Below are positions 25,054-33,735 of a stretch of 64,000 nucleotides of DNA, one piece after another (the stretch's first letter is position 1; every line of letters begins with the position of its first letter). Source of the DNA: an uncultured Bacteroidales bacterium (GTDB lineage: Bacteria > Bacteroidota > Bacteroidia > Bacteroidales > WCHB1-69); contig ONAB01000008.1 in NCBI GenBank assembly GCA_900315705.1, positions 34,223 to 98,222 of the forward strand. Direction: 5' to 3'. A model generated the notes under the pieces. That model had not been told where the DNA came from and did no database searches. It saw only the letters and a program-made list of their open reading frames with translations. The position numbers were made by a program, and so were the translations under genes.

Positions 25054-25962
25054 CTAAGCCTCCTCTTCCACTTCCTCCTCTGCCAATTCCTCGGAAGCAG
25101 GGCGTTTGGAAGTGTAGTGGTACATTGCGATGAAGAGTCCGAAGAACATTCCATAGAGCAGGTCCATTAAGGCGGCGACAGCAGCATAGCGTCCCGGCAT
25201 ATCATAGTGCGGCACGCGGTTCTTGTTTTGGGCGAAACGCACCTCCACAGGGTTGAGGGCGCCCATTTTCGAGCAAGTGCTCTGCACCATCTGCTGCACA
25301 TAGAATGTCGAGGGCTGGTTCTCGTTCTGTTCCACATAGAGGGCCAATGTCTCCACCATAGTTCTGCGCGCGTAGGTGTCGAAATTACCCATCTTGTAGT
25401 TGTCGGCAGTATCCACGGCTTTCTTGTCGGTGATTTTCAGCAAGAAGAAATCGTAAATCATACCGACACCCTTCCGGGCATCTTGCTTGAGCGCGCTGCT
25501 GGCGGTATCGGGCCAGGAAAAGGACTCCTGCTCAACCTTCAAGAGAGAATCCACCCTATTAAGATAGGTTTTCATCTCAACTTGCGTGATGGTGTCTTTT
25601 TCAATGACCTTATGGTAATTGTCAAGGGCCACCTCGTATTTCTTCTGCAGTCCGTCGGGTTCGATCACGGCATAGTGCAGCATATTGTAGCCAAACAGGA
25701 TGGCGGATCCCACCAAAGAGATGAGCACGCAGCCGAGGAAGGCCTTCGCGAAGGAGAGCCGCTCGGTGTAGAGTTCCTTGAACTCCTTGATGCCAGCATA
25801 CAATACAAGCACAAAGCCGATGATGAGGGCCAGGTCAAGCACCTTGGCACCGGCATAGTCCACACGGCGGGCGTACATCTTGACCAGCTCGAAAACAGCC
25901 AGCATCACGCCGAGAATGGCCCCCCACTTGAGGGTGGAGAGATAGGCTTTTTTCTGTTTCAT
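25054..25962 (-). CDS. DUF4199 membrane protein
   Basis: 302 residues. TM segments lie near 13-30, 45-62, 76-98 and 262-282; the central part (about 100-250) is a soluble charged helical region. The C-terminus is Glu-rich (EELAEEEVEEEA). This matches DUF4199, a Bacteroidota family of unknown function often found beside a GT2 gene as here. ATG start, 24 bases after the epimerase gene on the same strand. Confidence 0.75.
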   Translation of the reverse strand: MKQKKAYLSTLKWGAILGVMLAVFELVKMYARRVDYAGAKVLDLALIIGFVLVLYAGIKEFKELYTERLSFAKAFLGCVLISLVGSAILFGYNMLHYAVIEPDGLQKKYEVALDNYHKVIEKDTITQVEMKTYLNRVDSLLKVEQESFSWPDTASSALKQDARKGVGMIYDFFLLKITDKKAVDTADNYKMGNFDTYARRTMVETLALYVEQNENQPSTFYVQQMVQSTCSKMGALNPVEVRFAQNKNRVPHYDMPGRYAAVAALMDLLYGMFFGLFIAMYHYTSKRPASEELAEEEVEEEA

Positions 25963-25986
25963 ATCCTCAGGGACAAGAGGTTAGGA

Positions 25987-26397
25987 TTACTCCTTTCCGG
26001 GGCAGCAGAACTCAGTCAGCACGCCATCGGTGGCCTTGGGGTGAGCGAAACCGATCTGGAGGCCTTCGGCGCCGCCGCGGGGTTCCTTGTCAATCAGACG
26101 GACTTCCTTGTCGGCCAGCTCGTGCAGCGTGGTGGCAGTGTCGTCCACGGCATAGGCGATGTGATGGATGCCCTGACCGCGGTTCTCGAGGAACTTGGCG
26201 ATGGTGCTCTCGGGGGAAGTGGGCTCCAGCAGCTCGATCTTGGTCTGCCCCACCTTGAAAAAGGCGGTCTTCACCTTCTGGTCGGCGACCTCTTCAATGT
26301 TGTAGCATTTAAGGCCCAGGATGTTTTCATAATAAGGGATAGATTCTTCCAGGCTTTTCACGGCAATGCCGATGTGTTCGATGTGAGAAATGTTCAT
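25987..26397 (-). CDS. mce: Methylmalonyl-CoA epimerase
   Basis: 136 residues, one VOC/glyoxalase-fold protein. It interconverts (R)- and (S)-methylmalonyl-CoA in the succinate-propionate route common in this phylum. Metal-binding residues are seen in ISHIEHIGIAV, KIELLEP, GIHHIAYAVDD and LTEFCCPGKE. ATG start. The neighbours (DUF4199 and a membrane methyltransferase) are not pathway partners, and the mutase genes are not in this window. Confidence 0.93.
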   Translation of the reverse strand: MNISHIEHIGIAVKSLEESIPYYENILGLKCYNIEEVADQKVKTAFFKVGQTKIELLEPTSPESTIAKFLENRGQGIHHIAYAVDDTATTLHELADKEVRLIDKEPRGGAEGLQIGFAHPKATDGVLTEFCCPGKE

Positions 26398-26428
26398 TAT
26401 TATAAAGCTTTAAGGGTTAATAATCAGG

Positions 26429-27220
26429 TTAATCGCGGGTGACGTCGGCTTCCAACCAGCGGGTGTGGTGCTTAATGAGGTGGATGGCCACCATCAGCAG
26501 GGTGCAGGCGGCCAGCACATAGAGGGAGGGGCGCAGCCACGCGGCGGCGGGCACTGTCCAGCCGTGGAAACGCACGTCCGTGAGTAGGAAAAACAGGTAG
26601 TCCACCACCACATACGAGAAGATGGCGGAATAGATGGTGGCATATTCCCGTCGGATAAAGGTCTTGAAAGAGAAGGACATCTCCCCTTTCTGGAAAAGAG
26701 ACCAGTTGGGGATGAACGGGGGCACTGTATCGGCCCACGCCTCGAAGACGTCGCCGAACTGCTGGCGCAGGTAGGCCTCCTCGGCGAACATAATGCGTTC
26801 GTAGTAGAGCCAGTAGAGCAGGGAAACTATGATAAAGGCCCAGATGTTCATCGCAAAGATGAGGATGCCGGCCCAGATGAGATAGTTGGCCAGATAGAGG
26901 GGATGGCGCACCACGGAATAGATGCCAGTGGTGTTGAGCTGCTTGGCCACCTGCTTGTCGGTATTACGGCCGGAGGTGCCCTTGGGTGTGGTGCACACAG
27001 TGTATGCGCGCAAGACGAGGCCCGACAGGGTGGTCAGGATCGCCACAACGGTCAGGATGACGCGCAGGGTATGGCGCTGGCCCACAAAGAGGCGGAGATA
27101 CAGGTCAGGGTTGCTATATATCAGGATAGGGATAGCCAACAGGAAGATGAGGACGGGAATCTGCCCGCGATGCTTGAACAGGAAGTTGCCGGATTGTTCG
27201 AAAGATTGCTGTAGTGCCAC
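26429..27220 (-). CDS. Membrane methyltransferase of the PEMT/ICMT-like family
   Basis: 263 residues with about five TM segments. TGIYSVVRHPLYLANYLIWA is the SAM-binding hallmark of isoprenylcysteine methyltransferase/phospholipid methyltransferase-like proteins, followed by EEAYLRQQFGDVFEAWADTV and PPFIPN. The C-terminal third (about 190-263) adds two TM helices not in the short family members. It probably methylates a lipid or other membrane substrate. The start is GTG (27218-27220), supported by a promoter box 21 bases upstream. Confidence 0.72.
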   Translation of the reverse strand: MALQQSFEQSGNFLFKHRGQIPVLIFLLAIPILIYSNPDLYLRLFVGQRHTLRVILTVVAILTTLSGLVLRAYTVCTTPKGTSGRNTDKQVAKQLNTTGIYSVVRHPLYLANYLIWAGILIFAMNIWAFIIVSLLYWLYYERIMFAEEAYLRQQFGDVFEAWADTVPPFIPNWSLFQKGEMSFSFKTFIRREYATIYSAIFSYVVVDYLFFLLTDVRFHGWTVPAAAWLRPSLYVLAACTLLMVAIHLIKHHTRWLEADVTRD

Positions 27221-27240
27221 GTCGTAATAATTTAAGGCTG

Positions 27241-27248
27241 CGAAAATA
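27241..27248 (-). promoter_or_regulatory. -7 promoter box of the methyltransferase-mce-DUF4199 unit
   Basis: TATTTTCG followed by CAGCC on the minus strand, one mismatch to TAnnTTTG. It lies one base after the T-tract of the rplS terminator. Confidence 0.45.
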
Positions 27249-27249
27249 C

Positions 27250-27286
27250 AAAAAAAAGCAGTTACTTTCAGAACAAAAATAACTGC
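27250..27286 (-). terminator. Intrinsic terminator of rplS
   Basis: Minus-strand arms GCAGTTA (27280-27286) and TAACTGC (27258-27264), loop of 15 bases, then eight T (27250-27257). The T-tract runs into the next promoter box. Confidence 0.8.
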
Positions 27287-27315
27287 CTATGATGAAGATG
27301 TTAGAATTCAAGATA

Positions 27316-27669
27316 TTAGCCTCTGCGCTCTTTGATACGGGCTTTCTTGCCGGTGAGGTTGCGGAGGTAGAAAATGCGGGCGCGACGCACAACACCGCGT
27401 TTGTTGACCTTGACGTCAGCAATCATCGGGGTGGCGAATGGGAAGATTCTCTCCACACCGATGCCACCGGAGATCTTTCTCACGGTGAAAGTCTTGGTGG
27501 CGCCGGAGCCGTTGATTTGCAGGACCACGCCCTGGAACTGCTGGATACGCTCCTTGGAGCCTTCCACGATTCTATAGGAAACGGTGATGGTGTCACCGGC
27601 TTTGAATTTGGGGAATTCTTGTTTCGTAATGAAATTGTCCTCTACGTACTGAATCAATTCTTGTTTCAT
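27316..27669 (-). CDS. rplS: 50S ribosomal protein L19
   Basis: 117 residues from the ATG at 27669; a longer frame to 27723 crosses the promoter box. L19 sits at the 30S-50S interface. Typical segments are FKAGDTITVSYRIVEGSKER, QFQGVVLQINGSG, FTVRKISGGIGVERIFPF, and the basic end RRARIFYLRNLTGKKARIKE. Stand-alone gene with promoter box and terminator. Confidence 0.97.
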   Translation of the reverse strand: MKQELIQYVEDNFITKQEFPKFKAGDTITVSYRIVEGSKERIQQFQGVVLQINGSGATKTFTVRKISGGIGVERIFPFATPMIADVKVNKRGVVRRARIFYLRNLTGKKARIKERRG

Positions 27670-27712
27670 CTCTTTATCTTTTTTATTTTTTATCGCTTTT
27701 ATTTCAAGGCTG

Positions 27713-27720
27713 CAAAAATA
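27713..27720 (-). promoter_or_regulatory. -7 promoter box of rplS
   Basis: TATTTTTG followed by CAGCC on the minus strand, leaving a leader of about 35 bases before the ATG. Confidence 0.6.
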
Positions 27721-27933
27721 CATTTTTTTTGTTAATTCAGCCCCTACCCCGCCCCGATTTCTCGAAATTTGTCTTCTTCACTTTTTTCTATTATTATAAT
27801 TTATTGACAAACAATAATATAGTTCACTTTTTCAACAATTCAAAAGGAATATTTTTATCATTCAACCATTCCAAAAAAGTATCATAAAGCACATTGGATT
27901 CTCAAAAATTCGGCAGATAACGGGGTATTTTTC

Positions 27934-27973
27934 CGCAAATCGCACATCGCAAATCGTACATCGCGAATTGCAT
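27934..27973. repeat. CGCAAATCG dispersed repeat, copy 3, in the rplS/dnaE gap
   Basis: Three units: cgcaaatcgcacat (27934-27947), cgcaaatcgtacat (27948-27961) and cgcgaattgcat (27962-27973). The rest of the 360-base divergent gap (27724-28084) is AT-rich with no gene that I can see; it carries the rplS promoter at one end and the dnaE promoter at the other. Confidence 0.6.
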
Positions 27974-28038
27974 ACCGAAAATCCCGGCTGTTAATATTTT
28001 TTTCCTCCCATCCGGCCGCAACGAACACCATTATTTAC

Positions 28039-28046
28039 TATTTTTG
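28039..28046 (+). promoter_or_regulatory. -7 promoter box of dnaE
   Basis: TATTTTTG followed by CCC, 38 bases before the dnaE ATG. It may serve dnaE, nfeD, umuD and umuC. Confidence 0.6.
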
Positions 28047-28084
28047 CCCACTTTACTTTTTACCAAACCTGTTAACCTATCACT

Positions 28085-31000
28085 ATGACACAATTCACTC
28101 ATCTTCACGTCCATACACAATATTCCGTTCAAGACGGAATGACCACAATTCCGGGGCTGGTGGACAAATGTCTGGCCAACGGGATGAACGCCGTAGCCGT
28201 CACCGACCACGGCAATATGTTCGGCATCAAGGAGTTTTTCGATTATGCGGACAAGAAGAACGGCAAGACGCGGGATGAGATCGCCAAGTTGGAGAAAGAG
28301 CTGGCGGCGTTGGAGGACGAGACCGCGCGCGCCGAGCTGGAGGGAAAACTGGCGGAGGCCCGTGCCCACATCTTCAAGCCCATCTTCGGCTGCGAGGCAT
28401 ACGTGGCGCGGAAGACCCCCTCTAACCCGGATGGCAGCCGTCTGATAAAGGAACAAAAGGAGAACCGGTCGGGCCACCACTTGGTGCTGCTGGCCAAGAA
28501 CGAGACCGGATACCACAACCTCTGCAAGATGATCTCCTTGGCCTGGGTCGAGGGCTTCTACTATACCTCGCGCATCGACCACGCCCTGCTGGAGCAATAC
28601 CACGAGGGCATCATCGCCTCCTCGGCCTGCCTGGCCGGCGAGGTGCCGCGCGCCCTGCTCGCCAGCGACTACGAGAAGGCCAAGCGCGCCGTCCTCTGGT
28701 TCAAGAGCGTCTTCGGCGACGACTTCTACCTTGAACTGCAACGCCACCAGACCGACAAGCCCGGCGGCGACCGCACTGTTTACGAGCAGCAGCAGATTGT
28801 CAACCAAGGCGTCCTGCGACTGGCAGCGGAGACGGGCACCAAAGTCATCGCCACCAATGACGTGCACTTCCTCGACGAGGGCGACGCCGAGGCCCACGAC
28901 CACCTGATTTGCCTCTGGAACGGCAAGAAAATATACGAGCAGGACCGCATCCACTACACCAAACAGGAGTGGCTCAAGACCCCCGACGAGATGGCCGCCA
29001 TCTTCGCCGACTTGCCCGAGGCGCTTGCCAACACCCAGGAGATTGTGGACAAGGTGGAGCATTTCAAGCTCAAGCACGCCCCCATAATGCCCGTGTTCGA
29101 GATTCCAGAGTCGTTCGGCACCGTGGAAAGCTACAAGCAGCAGTTCACGCACGAGGACCTGGAACGGGAGTTCGAGGCCGACGAGGAGGGCAAGGGGCGC
29201 ATCCAGCGACTCGGCGGCTACGACCGTGTGTACCGCATCAAGCTGGAGTCGGACTACCTGCGCAAGCTGACGATGGACGGGGCGCACAGGCGCTACGGGG
29301 ACCCCGTGCCCGACGACATCCAGGAGCGCATCGACTTCGAGCTCGGCGTGATGCGCAATATGGGCTTCCCGGGCTACTTCCTCATCGTGCAGGACTTCAT
29401 CGCCGCCGCCCGCGAGATGGGCATCTCCGTGGGCCCGGGCCGTGGCTCCGCCGCCGGCTCCGTGGTCGCCTACTGCCTCAAAATCACCGACGTGGACCCG
29501 CTCAAGTATGACTTGCTGTTCGAGCGTTTCCTCAACCCCGACCGTATCTCCCTCCCCGATATCGACGTGGACTTCGATGACGACGGACGCTACAAGATTC
29601 TCGAATGGATCACCAACAAATACGGCAAAGAACGCGTCGCCCACATCATCACCTATGGCTCTATGGCCGCCAAGTCGAGCATCAAGGACGTGGCCCGCGT
29701 GGAGGACCTTGACCTCCAGGAGTCGAACCGCCTCGCCAATATGGTCCCCCAGAAATTCAAAGAGGATCCCAAGACGGGCAAGGCCCCGAAGGTGACCGTC
29801 AAGAACTGCCTCAAGCTGGTGCCCGAGATGGTTGACGCCTACCAGAACGGCTCCCAGAAAATCAAGGACGTGCTCAAATACGCCTCGCAGCTGGACGGCA
29901 CCGTGCGGCAGATCGGCATCCACGCCTGCGGTGTCATCATCGGCGCCGACGACCTCTCCAACTTCGCCCCTCTCGCCACCGTGCCGGACAAGACCACCAA
30001 GCAGGACATCATCGTCACCCAATACGAGGGTTCCGTTGTGGAGGATGTGGGGCTCATCAAGATGGACTTCCTCGGCCTGAAGACCCTCACCATCATCAAG
30101 GAGACCCTCTCCAACATCAAGAAGTCGCGCGGCATCGATGTGGACATTGACAACATCCCCCTGGACGACCCCGAGACCTACCAGCTTTTCTGCGACGGCG
30201 ACACCGTGGCCACGTTCCAGTTCGAATCGGCCGGTATGCAGAAATACCTGCGCAAGCTGCAGCCCTCCACCTTCGAGGACCTGATCGCTATGAACGCTCT
30301 TTACCGTCCCGGCCCGATGGACTACATTCCGCAGTTCATCGACCGCAAGCACGGGCGCGAGAAAATAGAGTACGACATCCCCGTGATGGAGAAGTACTTG
30401 AAAGACACCTACGGCATCACCGTCTATCAGGAGCAGGTGATGCTGCTGTCGCGACTCCTGGCCAGCTTCACCCGCGGCGAGTCCGACACCCTACGTAAAG
30501 CAATGGGCAAGAAGCAGCGCGACAAGCTGGACCACCTCAAGCCCAAGTTCATCAAACAGGGCACTGAGAACGGGCACGACCCCAAGGTCCTGGAGAAAAT
30601 CTGGAGCGACTGGGAGAAGTTCGCCTCCTACGCTTTCAACAAGTCGCACGCCACCTGCTACTCGTGGGTGGCCTACCAAACCGCCTACCTCAAGGCCCAC
30701 TACCGCGCCGAGTTTATGGCCGCCAACTTGACCAACAACATCAACGACATCGAGACCATCAGCATCTACATTGATGATGCTTCGGACAAGGACATCCGGG
30801 TGCTGGGGCCCGATATCAACGAGTCGGACCAGACCTTTACGGTCAACAGTCAGGGCAACATCCGCTTCGGGCTGGCCGCGCTCAAGGGCGTGGGCGGCAG
30901 TGCCGCCAACAACATCGTGGAGGAGCGCAACGCCCACGGACCCTACAAGGACATCTTCGACTTCCTCAGCCGCATCGACCTGCGCAGCTGCAACAAACGC

Positions 31001-31900
31001 TGCATCGAGTCGCTCGCCAAAGGCGGGGCCTTCGACAGTTTCAAGGGAATGCACCGCGCCCAATTCTTCTATTCCGACAAAGAGGGACAGAACTTCATCG
31101 ACAAGCTCATCCACTACACGAACAATTCACAAAGCAATGCCGCCCAGTTCTCCATTTTCGATATGAGCGACAGCGTGCAGGAAAACGACCATCTTGAATT
31201 CCCCGAATGCGAACCCTGGGGACCTTACCTGCAGGTCCAGTACGAGAAAGAGGTGGCCGGCTTCTTCATTTCCGGACACCCCCTTGACGAATACAAGACC
31301 ATCATCCGCAACTATACCAACGCCACCCTGACGCAGGTCAATGACGAGGAGTTTTTGAAAAAGCAAGTTGCCAGCGGCAAATCCTTCGCCTTCGCCGCCA
31401 TCGTCACCGAGGCAACCACCCGAATGACCAAGCGAGGCACTGAATTCGGCATCATCAACTTTGAGGACCAGAACACCACCTGGAAGTGGTCGATTTTCGG
31501 CGAAGAATACGCCCAATTCAAGCATTTCTTCGAACCCAACAAACGGCTTTTCATCCGCGCCAGAGTGGAAGTCAGGCAGTGGTGGGACAAGGAGAAGAAG
31601 GAACAGATTGTGCATTACGAGGTCAAGCCGATGGAAATCCATTTCCTGGAGGACGCATACGAAAAGCTCTGCAAGGAGGTGCGGCTTGTGGTCGGCATCA
31701 AGGACGTTTCCCGCGACCTTGCCCAGCAGTTGCTGGCCCAGATTCAGGAGCACAAAGGGAATGTGCCCTTCCACGTGCGCATCGTGGAGGAGGGCGGCGT
31801 GTTCTATTCCGACTTCTTCAACTTCTCCACGAAAGTGAACCCTGAGGATTTCTGCAAGAACCTGAAATTGTCCGTACCTTATACCATAGAATTATTATAA
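28085..31900 (+). CDS. dnaE: DNA polymerase III alpha subunit
   Basis: 1271 residues, the replicative polymerase. PHP domain at the N-terminus (HLHVHTQYSVQDG, residues 6-18; GCEAYVA; DVHFLDEGD). The polymerase core has GPGRGSAAGSVVAYCL near residue 449 and the catalytic PDIDVDFDDDGR near 491, then AMNALYRPGPMDYIPQF and GVTVYQEQVM-type segments (here GITVYQEQVMLLSRL). The C-terminus holds the helix-hairpin-helix and an OB domain (about 1080-1170). About 100 residues longer than E. coli DnaE because of an insert in the N-terminal third. nfeD follows after 30 bases. Confidence 0.97.
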   Translation: MTQFTHLHVHTQYSVQDGMTTIPGLVDKCLANGMNAVAVTDHGNMFGIKEFFDYADKKNGKTRDEIAKLEKELAALEDETARAELEGKLAEARAHIFKPIFGCEAYVARKTPSNPDGSRLIKEQKENRSGHHLVLLAKNETGYHNLCKMISLAWVEGFYYTSRIDHALLEQYHEGIIASSACLAGEVPRALLASDYEKAKRAVLWFKSVFGDDFYLELQRHQTDKPGGDRTVYEQQQIVNQGVLRLAAETGTKVIATNDVHFLDEGDAEAHDHLICLWNGKKIYEQDRIHYTKQEWLKTPDEMAAIFADLPEALANTQEIVDKVEHFKLKHAPIMPVFEIPESFGTVESYKQQFTHEDLEREFEADEEGKGRIQRLGGYDRVYRIKLESDYLRKLTMDGAHRRYGDPVPDDIQERIDFELGVMRNMGFPGYFLIVQDFIAAAREMGISVGPGRGSAAGSVVAYCLKITDVDPLKYDLLFERFLNPDRISLPDIDVDFDDDGRYKILEWITNKYGKERVAHIITYGSMAAKSSIKDVARVEDLDLQESNRLANMVPQKFKEDPKTGKAPKVTVKNCLKLVPEMVDAYQNGSQKIKDVLKYASQLDGTVRQIGIHACGVIIGADDLSNFAPLATVPDKTTKQDIIVTQYEGSVVEDVGLIKMDFLGLKTLTIIKETLSNIKKSRGIDVDIDNIPLDDPETYQLFCDGDTVATFQFESAGMQKYLRKLQPSTFEDLIAMNALYRPGPMDYIPQFIDRKHGREKIEYDIPVMEKYLKDTYGITVYQEQVMLLSRLLASFTRGESDTLRKAMGKKQRDKLDHLKPKFIKQGTENGHDPKVLEKIWSDWEKFASYAFNKSHATCYSWVAYQTAYLKAHYRAEFMAANLTNNINDIETISIYIDDASDKDIRVLGPDINESDQTFTVNSQGNIRFGLAALKGVGGSAANNIVEERNAHGPYKDIFDFLSRIDLRSCNKRCIESLAKGGAFDSFKGMHRAQFFYSDKEGQNFIDKLIHYTNNSQSNAAQFSIFDMSDSVQENDHLEFPECEPWGPYLQVQYEKEVAGFFISGHPLDEYKTIIRNYTNATLTQVNDEEFLKKQVASGKSFAFAAIVTEATTRMTKRGTEFGIINFEDQNTTWKWSIFGEEYAQFKHFFEPNKRLFIRARVEVRQWWDKEKKEQIVHYEVKPMEIHFLEDAYEKLCKEVRLVVGIKDVSRDLAQQLLAQIQEHKGNVPFHVRIVEEGGVFYSDFFNFSTKVNPEDFCKNLKLSVPYTIELL

Positions 31901-31930
31901 CCTATAATCATAATAACATTCTTCACCAAG

Positions 31931-33301
31931 ATGAGATTGCCAAGACTATTTTTTATCAATTTGTTTATAATATTGATTTGCACAACAATACAGGCGCAAA
32001 CTCCAGCAAAGGTTTATTATTATACCATTGACGACAACATCGCGAAGCCGATGCAACGCAAGACGGAGAAGGCGGTCAAGGATGCGGAAGCAATGAAGGC
32101 CGACTATCTGTTCCTGGAGATTAACACCTTCGGCGGCGAGCTGGATGCGGCCGACAAGATCAGGACACTGCTGCTGAACGCGCCAATGCCCACATTGGTG
32201 TTCGTGAACAACAACGCCGCCTCTGCGGGAGCGCTGATCTCCATCGCTTGCGACAGCATCTATATGTCGCCGGGGGCCTCCATCGGTGCCGCCTCAGTGG
32301 TAAACCAGAACGGGGAGATTATGCCCGACAAGTACCAGTCGTATATGCGCTCGCTGATGCGTTCCACGGCGGAGACCAACGGCCGCGATCCGGACATCGC
32401 GCAGGCGATGGTGGACCCTGACGTGGAGGTGAAAGGCGTGAGCGAAAAGGGCAAGGTGCTGACTTTCACATCGGAAGAGGCCATCAAGCACGGCTACTGC
32501 CAGGGCGAGGCCTCTACCCGTGAGGAGGTGCTGGATAACGCTGGCATCAACTCCTACGAAATTGTGGAGCAGGAACTTACCTGGATTGACATGTTCATCA
32601 ACTTCCTGGTCAACCCGGCAGTGAGCGGGCTGCTTATTATGTGCATCATCGGCGGCATCTACTTCGAACTGCAGTCGCCGGGCATCGGGTTCCCCTTGGC
32701 CATCGCCATCTTAGGCGCCCTGCTCTACTTCGCGCCGCACTATCTGGAGGGACTTGCCGCCCATTGGGAGATTCTCCTGTTCATTGGCGGTCTCATCCTG
32801 ATTATGTTGGAGATATTCGTCATTCCGGGGTTCGGGGTCGCGGGCATCTCCGGCATCGTGCTCGTGCTGGCGGCCTTCATCCTCACGATGGTGTTCAACA
32901 TCGGATTCAAGTTCGAGTTCAACCCCAGTTTGGACGCTGCGACGCAGATTGGCAAAAGCACCGCCATTGTCGTGCTGTCCACCGCCGCGGGCTTCTTCCT
33001 TTCCATCTGGCTGGGCAAGAAGCTGATTATGGCGGAGACCCCGTTCGGCACGATGGCCCTCAACACGCGGATGGACACCGACAAGGGCTTTGTGGCCCAG
33101 GATATGTCGATGCAACACTATGTGGGCAAGACGGGCACGGCCGCCACCTTTATGCGGCCCGCCGGCAAGATCAACATCGACGGCGAAATCATCGAGGCGG
33201 AGTCCGACCACGGCCTCATCGACAAAGGCGAGCCCATCATCGTCACCAAATTCGAAAATGCCCAACTCGTTGTCAAGAAACTGAGCCAAGAAACCGAGTA
33301 A
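31931..33301 (+). CDS. NfeD-family membrane serine protease (long form)
   Basis: 456 residues. Signal peptide (1-23) and a ClpP/crotonase-type protease domain (about 25-210) with INTFGGELDAADKI and the nucleophile Ser in NNNAASAGALIS; MSPGASIGAA follows. Then four or five TM segments (about 222-340) and a C-terminal NfeD OB-fold domain (about 385-456, GKTGTAATFMRPAGKINIDG). Long NfeD proteins (1510-N type) cleave membrane-protein tails and act with SPFH/stomatin-like proteins, none of which is next to it. It lies 30 bases after dnaE and 16 bases before umuD. Confidence 0.85.
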   Translation: MRLPRLFFINLFIILICTTIQAQTPAKVYYYTIDDNIAKPMQRKTEKAVKDAEAMKADYLFLEINTFGGELDAADKIRTLLLNAPMPTLVFVNNNAASAGALISIACDSIYMSPGASIGAASVVNQNGEIMPDKYQSYMRSLMRSTAETNGRDPDIAQAMVDPDVEVKGVSEKGKVLTFTSEEAIKHGYCQGEASTREEVLDNAGINSYEIVEQELTWIDMFINFLVNPAVSGLLIMCIIGGIYFELQSPGIGFPLAIAILGALLYFAPHYLEGLAAHWEILLFIGGLILIMLEIFVIPGFGVAGISGIVLVLAAFILTMVFNIGFKFEFNPSLDAATQIGKSTAIVVLSTAAGFFLSIWLGKKLIMAETPFGTMALNTRMDTDKGFVAQDMSMQHYVGKTGTAATFMRPAGKINIDGEIIEAESDHGLIDKGEPIIVTKFENAQLVVKKLSQETE

Positions 33302-33317
33302 GCTGCTCAAGACCGTT

Positions 33318-33731
33318 ATGGATATATTCACCCCTTCTTCGCATAAGAGCGCCATCCCGCTGGTGGAAGGCATTCACGCCGGGTTTCCCAGTCCGGCGGA
33401 GGACTTTGCCGAGCCCACGCTTGACCTGAACCACTATGTCATCAAAAATCCCGCCTCCACCTTCTACGCCCGCATCAAGGGCGACAGTATGGTGGGCGCG
33501 AACATCCAGGATGGCGATATCGTCGTCATTGACAAGTCGTTGGAGCCCGCCGACGGCAGCATTGCCGTGTGTTTCATCGATGGTGAGTTCACGCTGAAGC
33601 GCATCCGCATTGAGAAGGGAAAAGTGTGGCTACAGCCCGCCAACCCCGACTTCCCCGCCATCGAGGTGACCGAAGAGAACCATTTCGTGGTGTGGGGCAT
33701 CGTCACGTATGTCATCAAAAAAATGGGGTGA
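33318..33731 (+). CDS. umuD: UmuD-like S24 protease, translesion-synthesis regulator
   Basis: 137 residues, the usual UmuD size. The self-cleavage site AGFPSPAED lies near residue 22-30, the nucleophile Ser is in KGDSMVGA and the general-base Lys in FTLKRIRI. In E. coli, RecA-stimulated cleavage to UmuD' activates UmuC. Five bases separate its TGA from the umuC ATG. No SOS box is seen directly upstream, which is inside the nfeD end. Confidence 0.92.
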   Translation: MDIFTPSSHKSAIPLVEGIHAGFPSPAEDFAEPTLDLNHYVIKNPASTFYARIKGDSMVGANIQDGDIVVIDKSLEPADGSIAVCFIDGEFTLKRIRIEKGKVWLQPANPDFPAIEVTEENHFVVWGIVTYVIKKMG

Positions 33732-33735
33732 CACT

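Noticed and set aside
28031-30352. Long minus-strand open frame opposite dnaE
   Set aside because: Antisense shadow of GC-rich coding sequence. The plus strand encodes a full DnaE with all motifs, and the minus frame has no recognisable domain or start signal.
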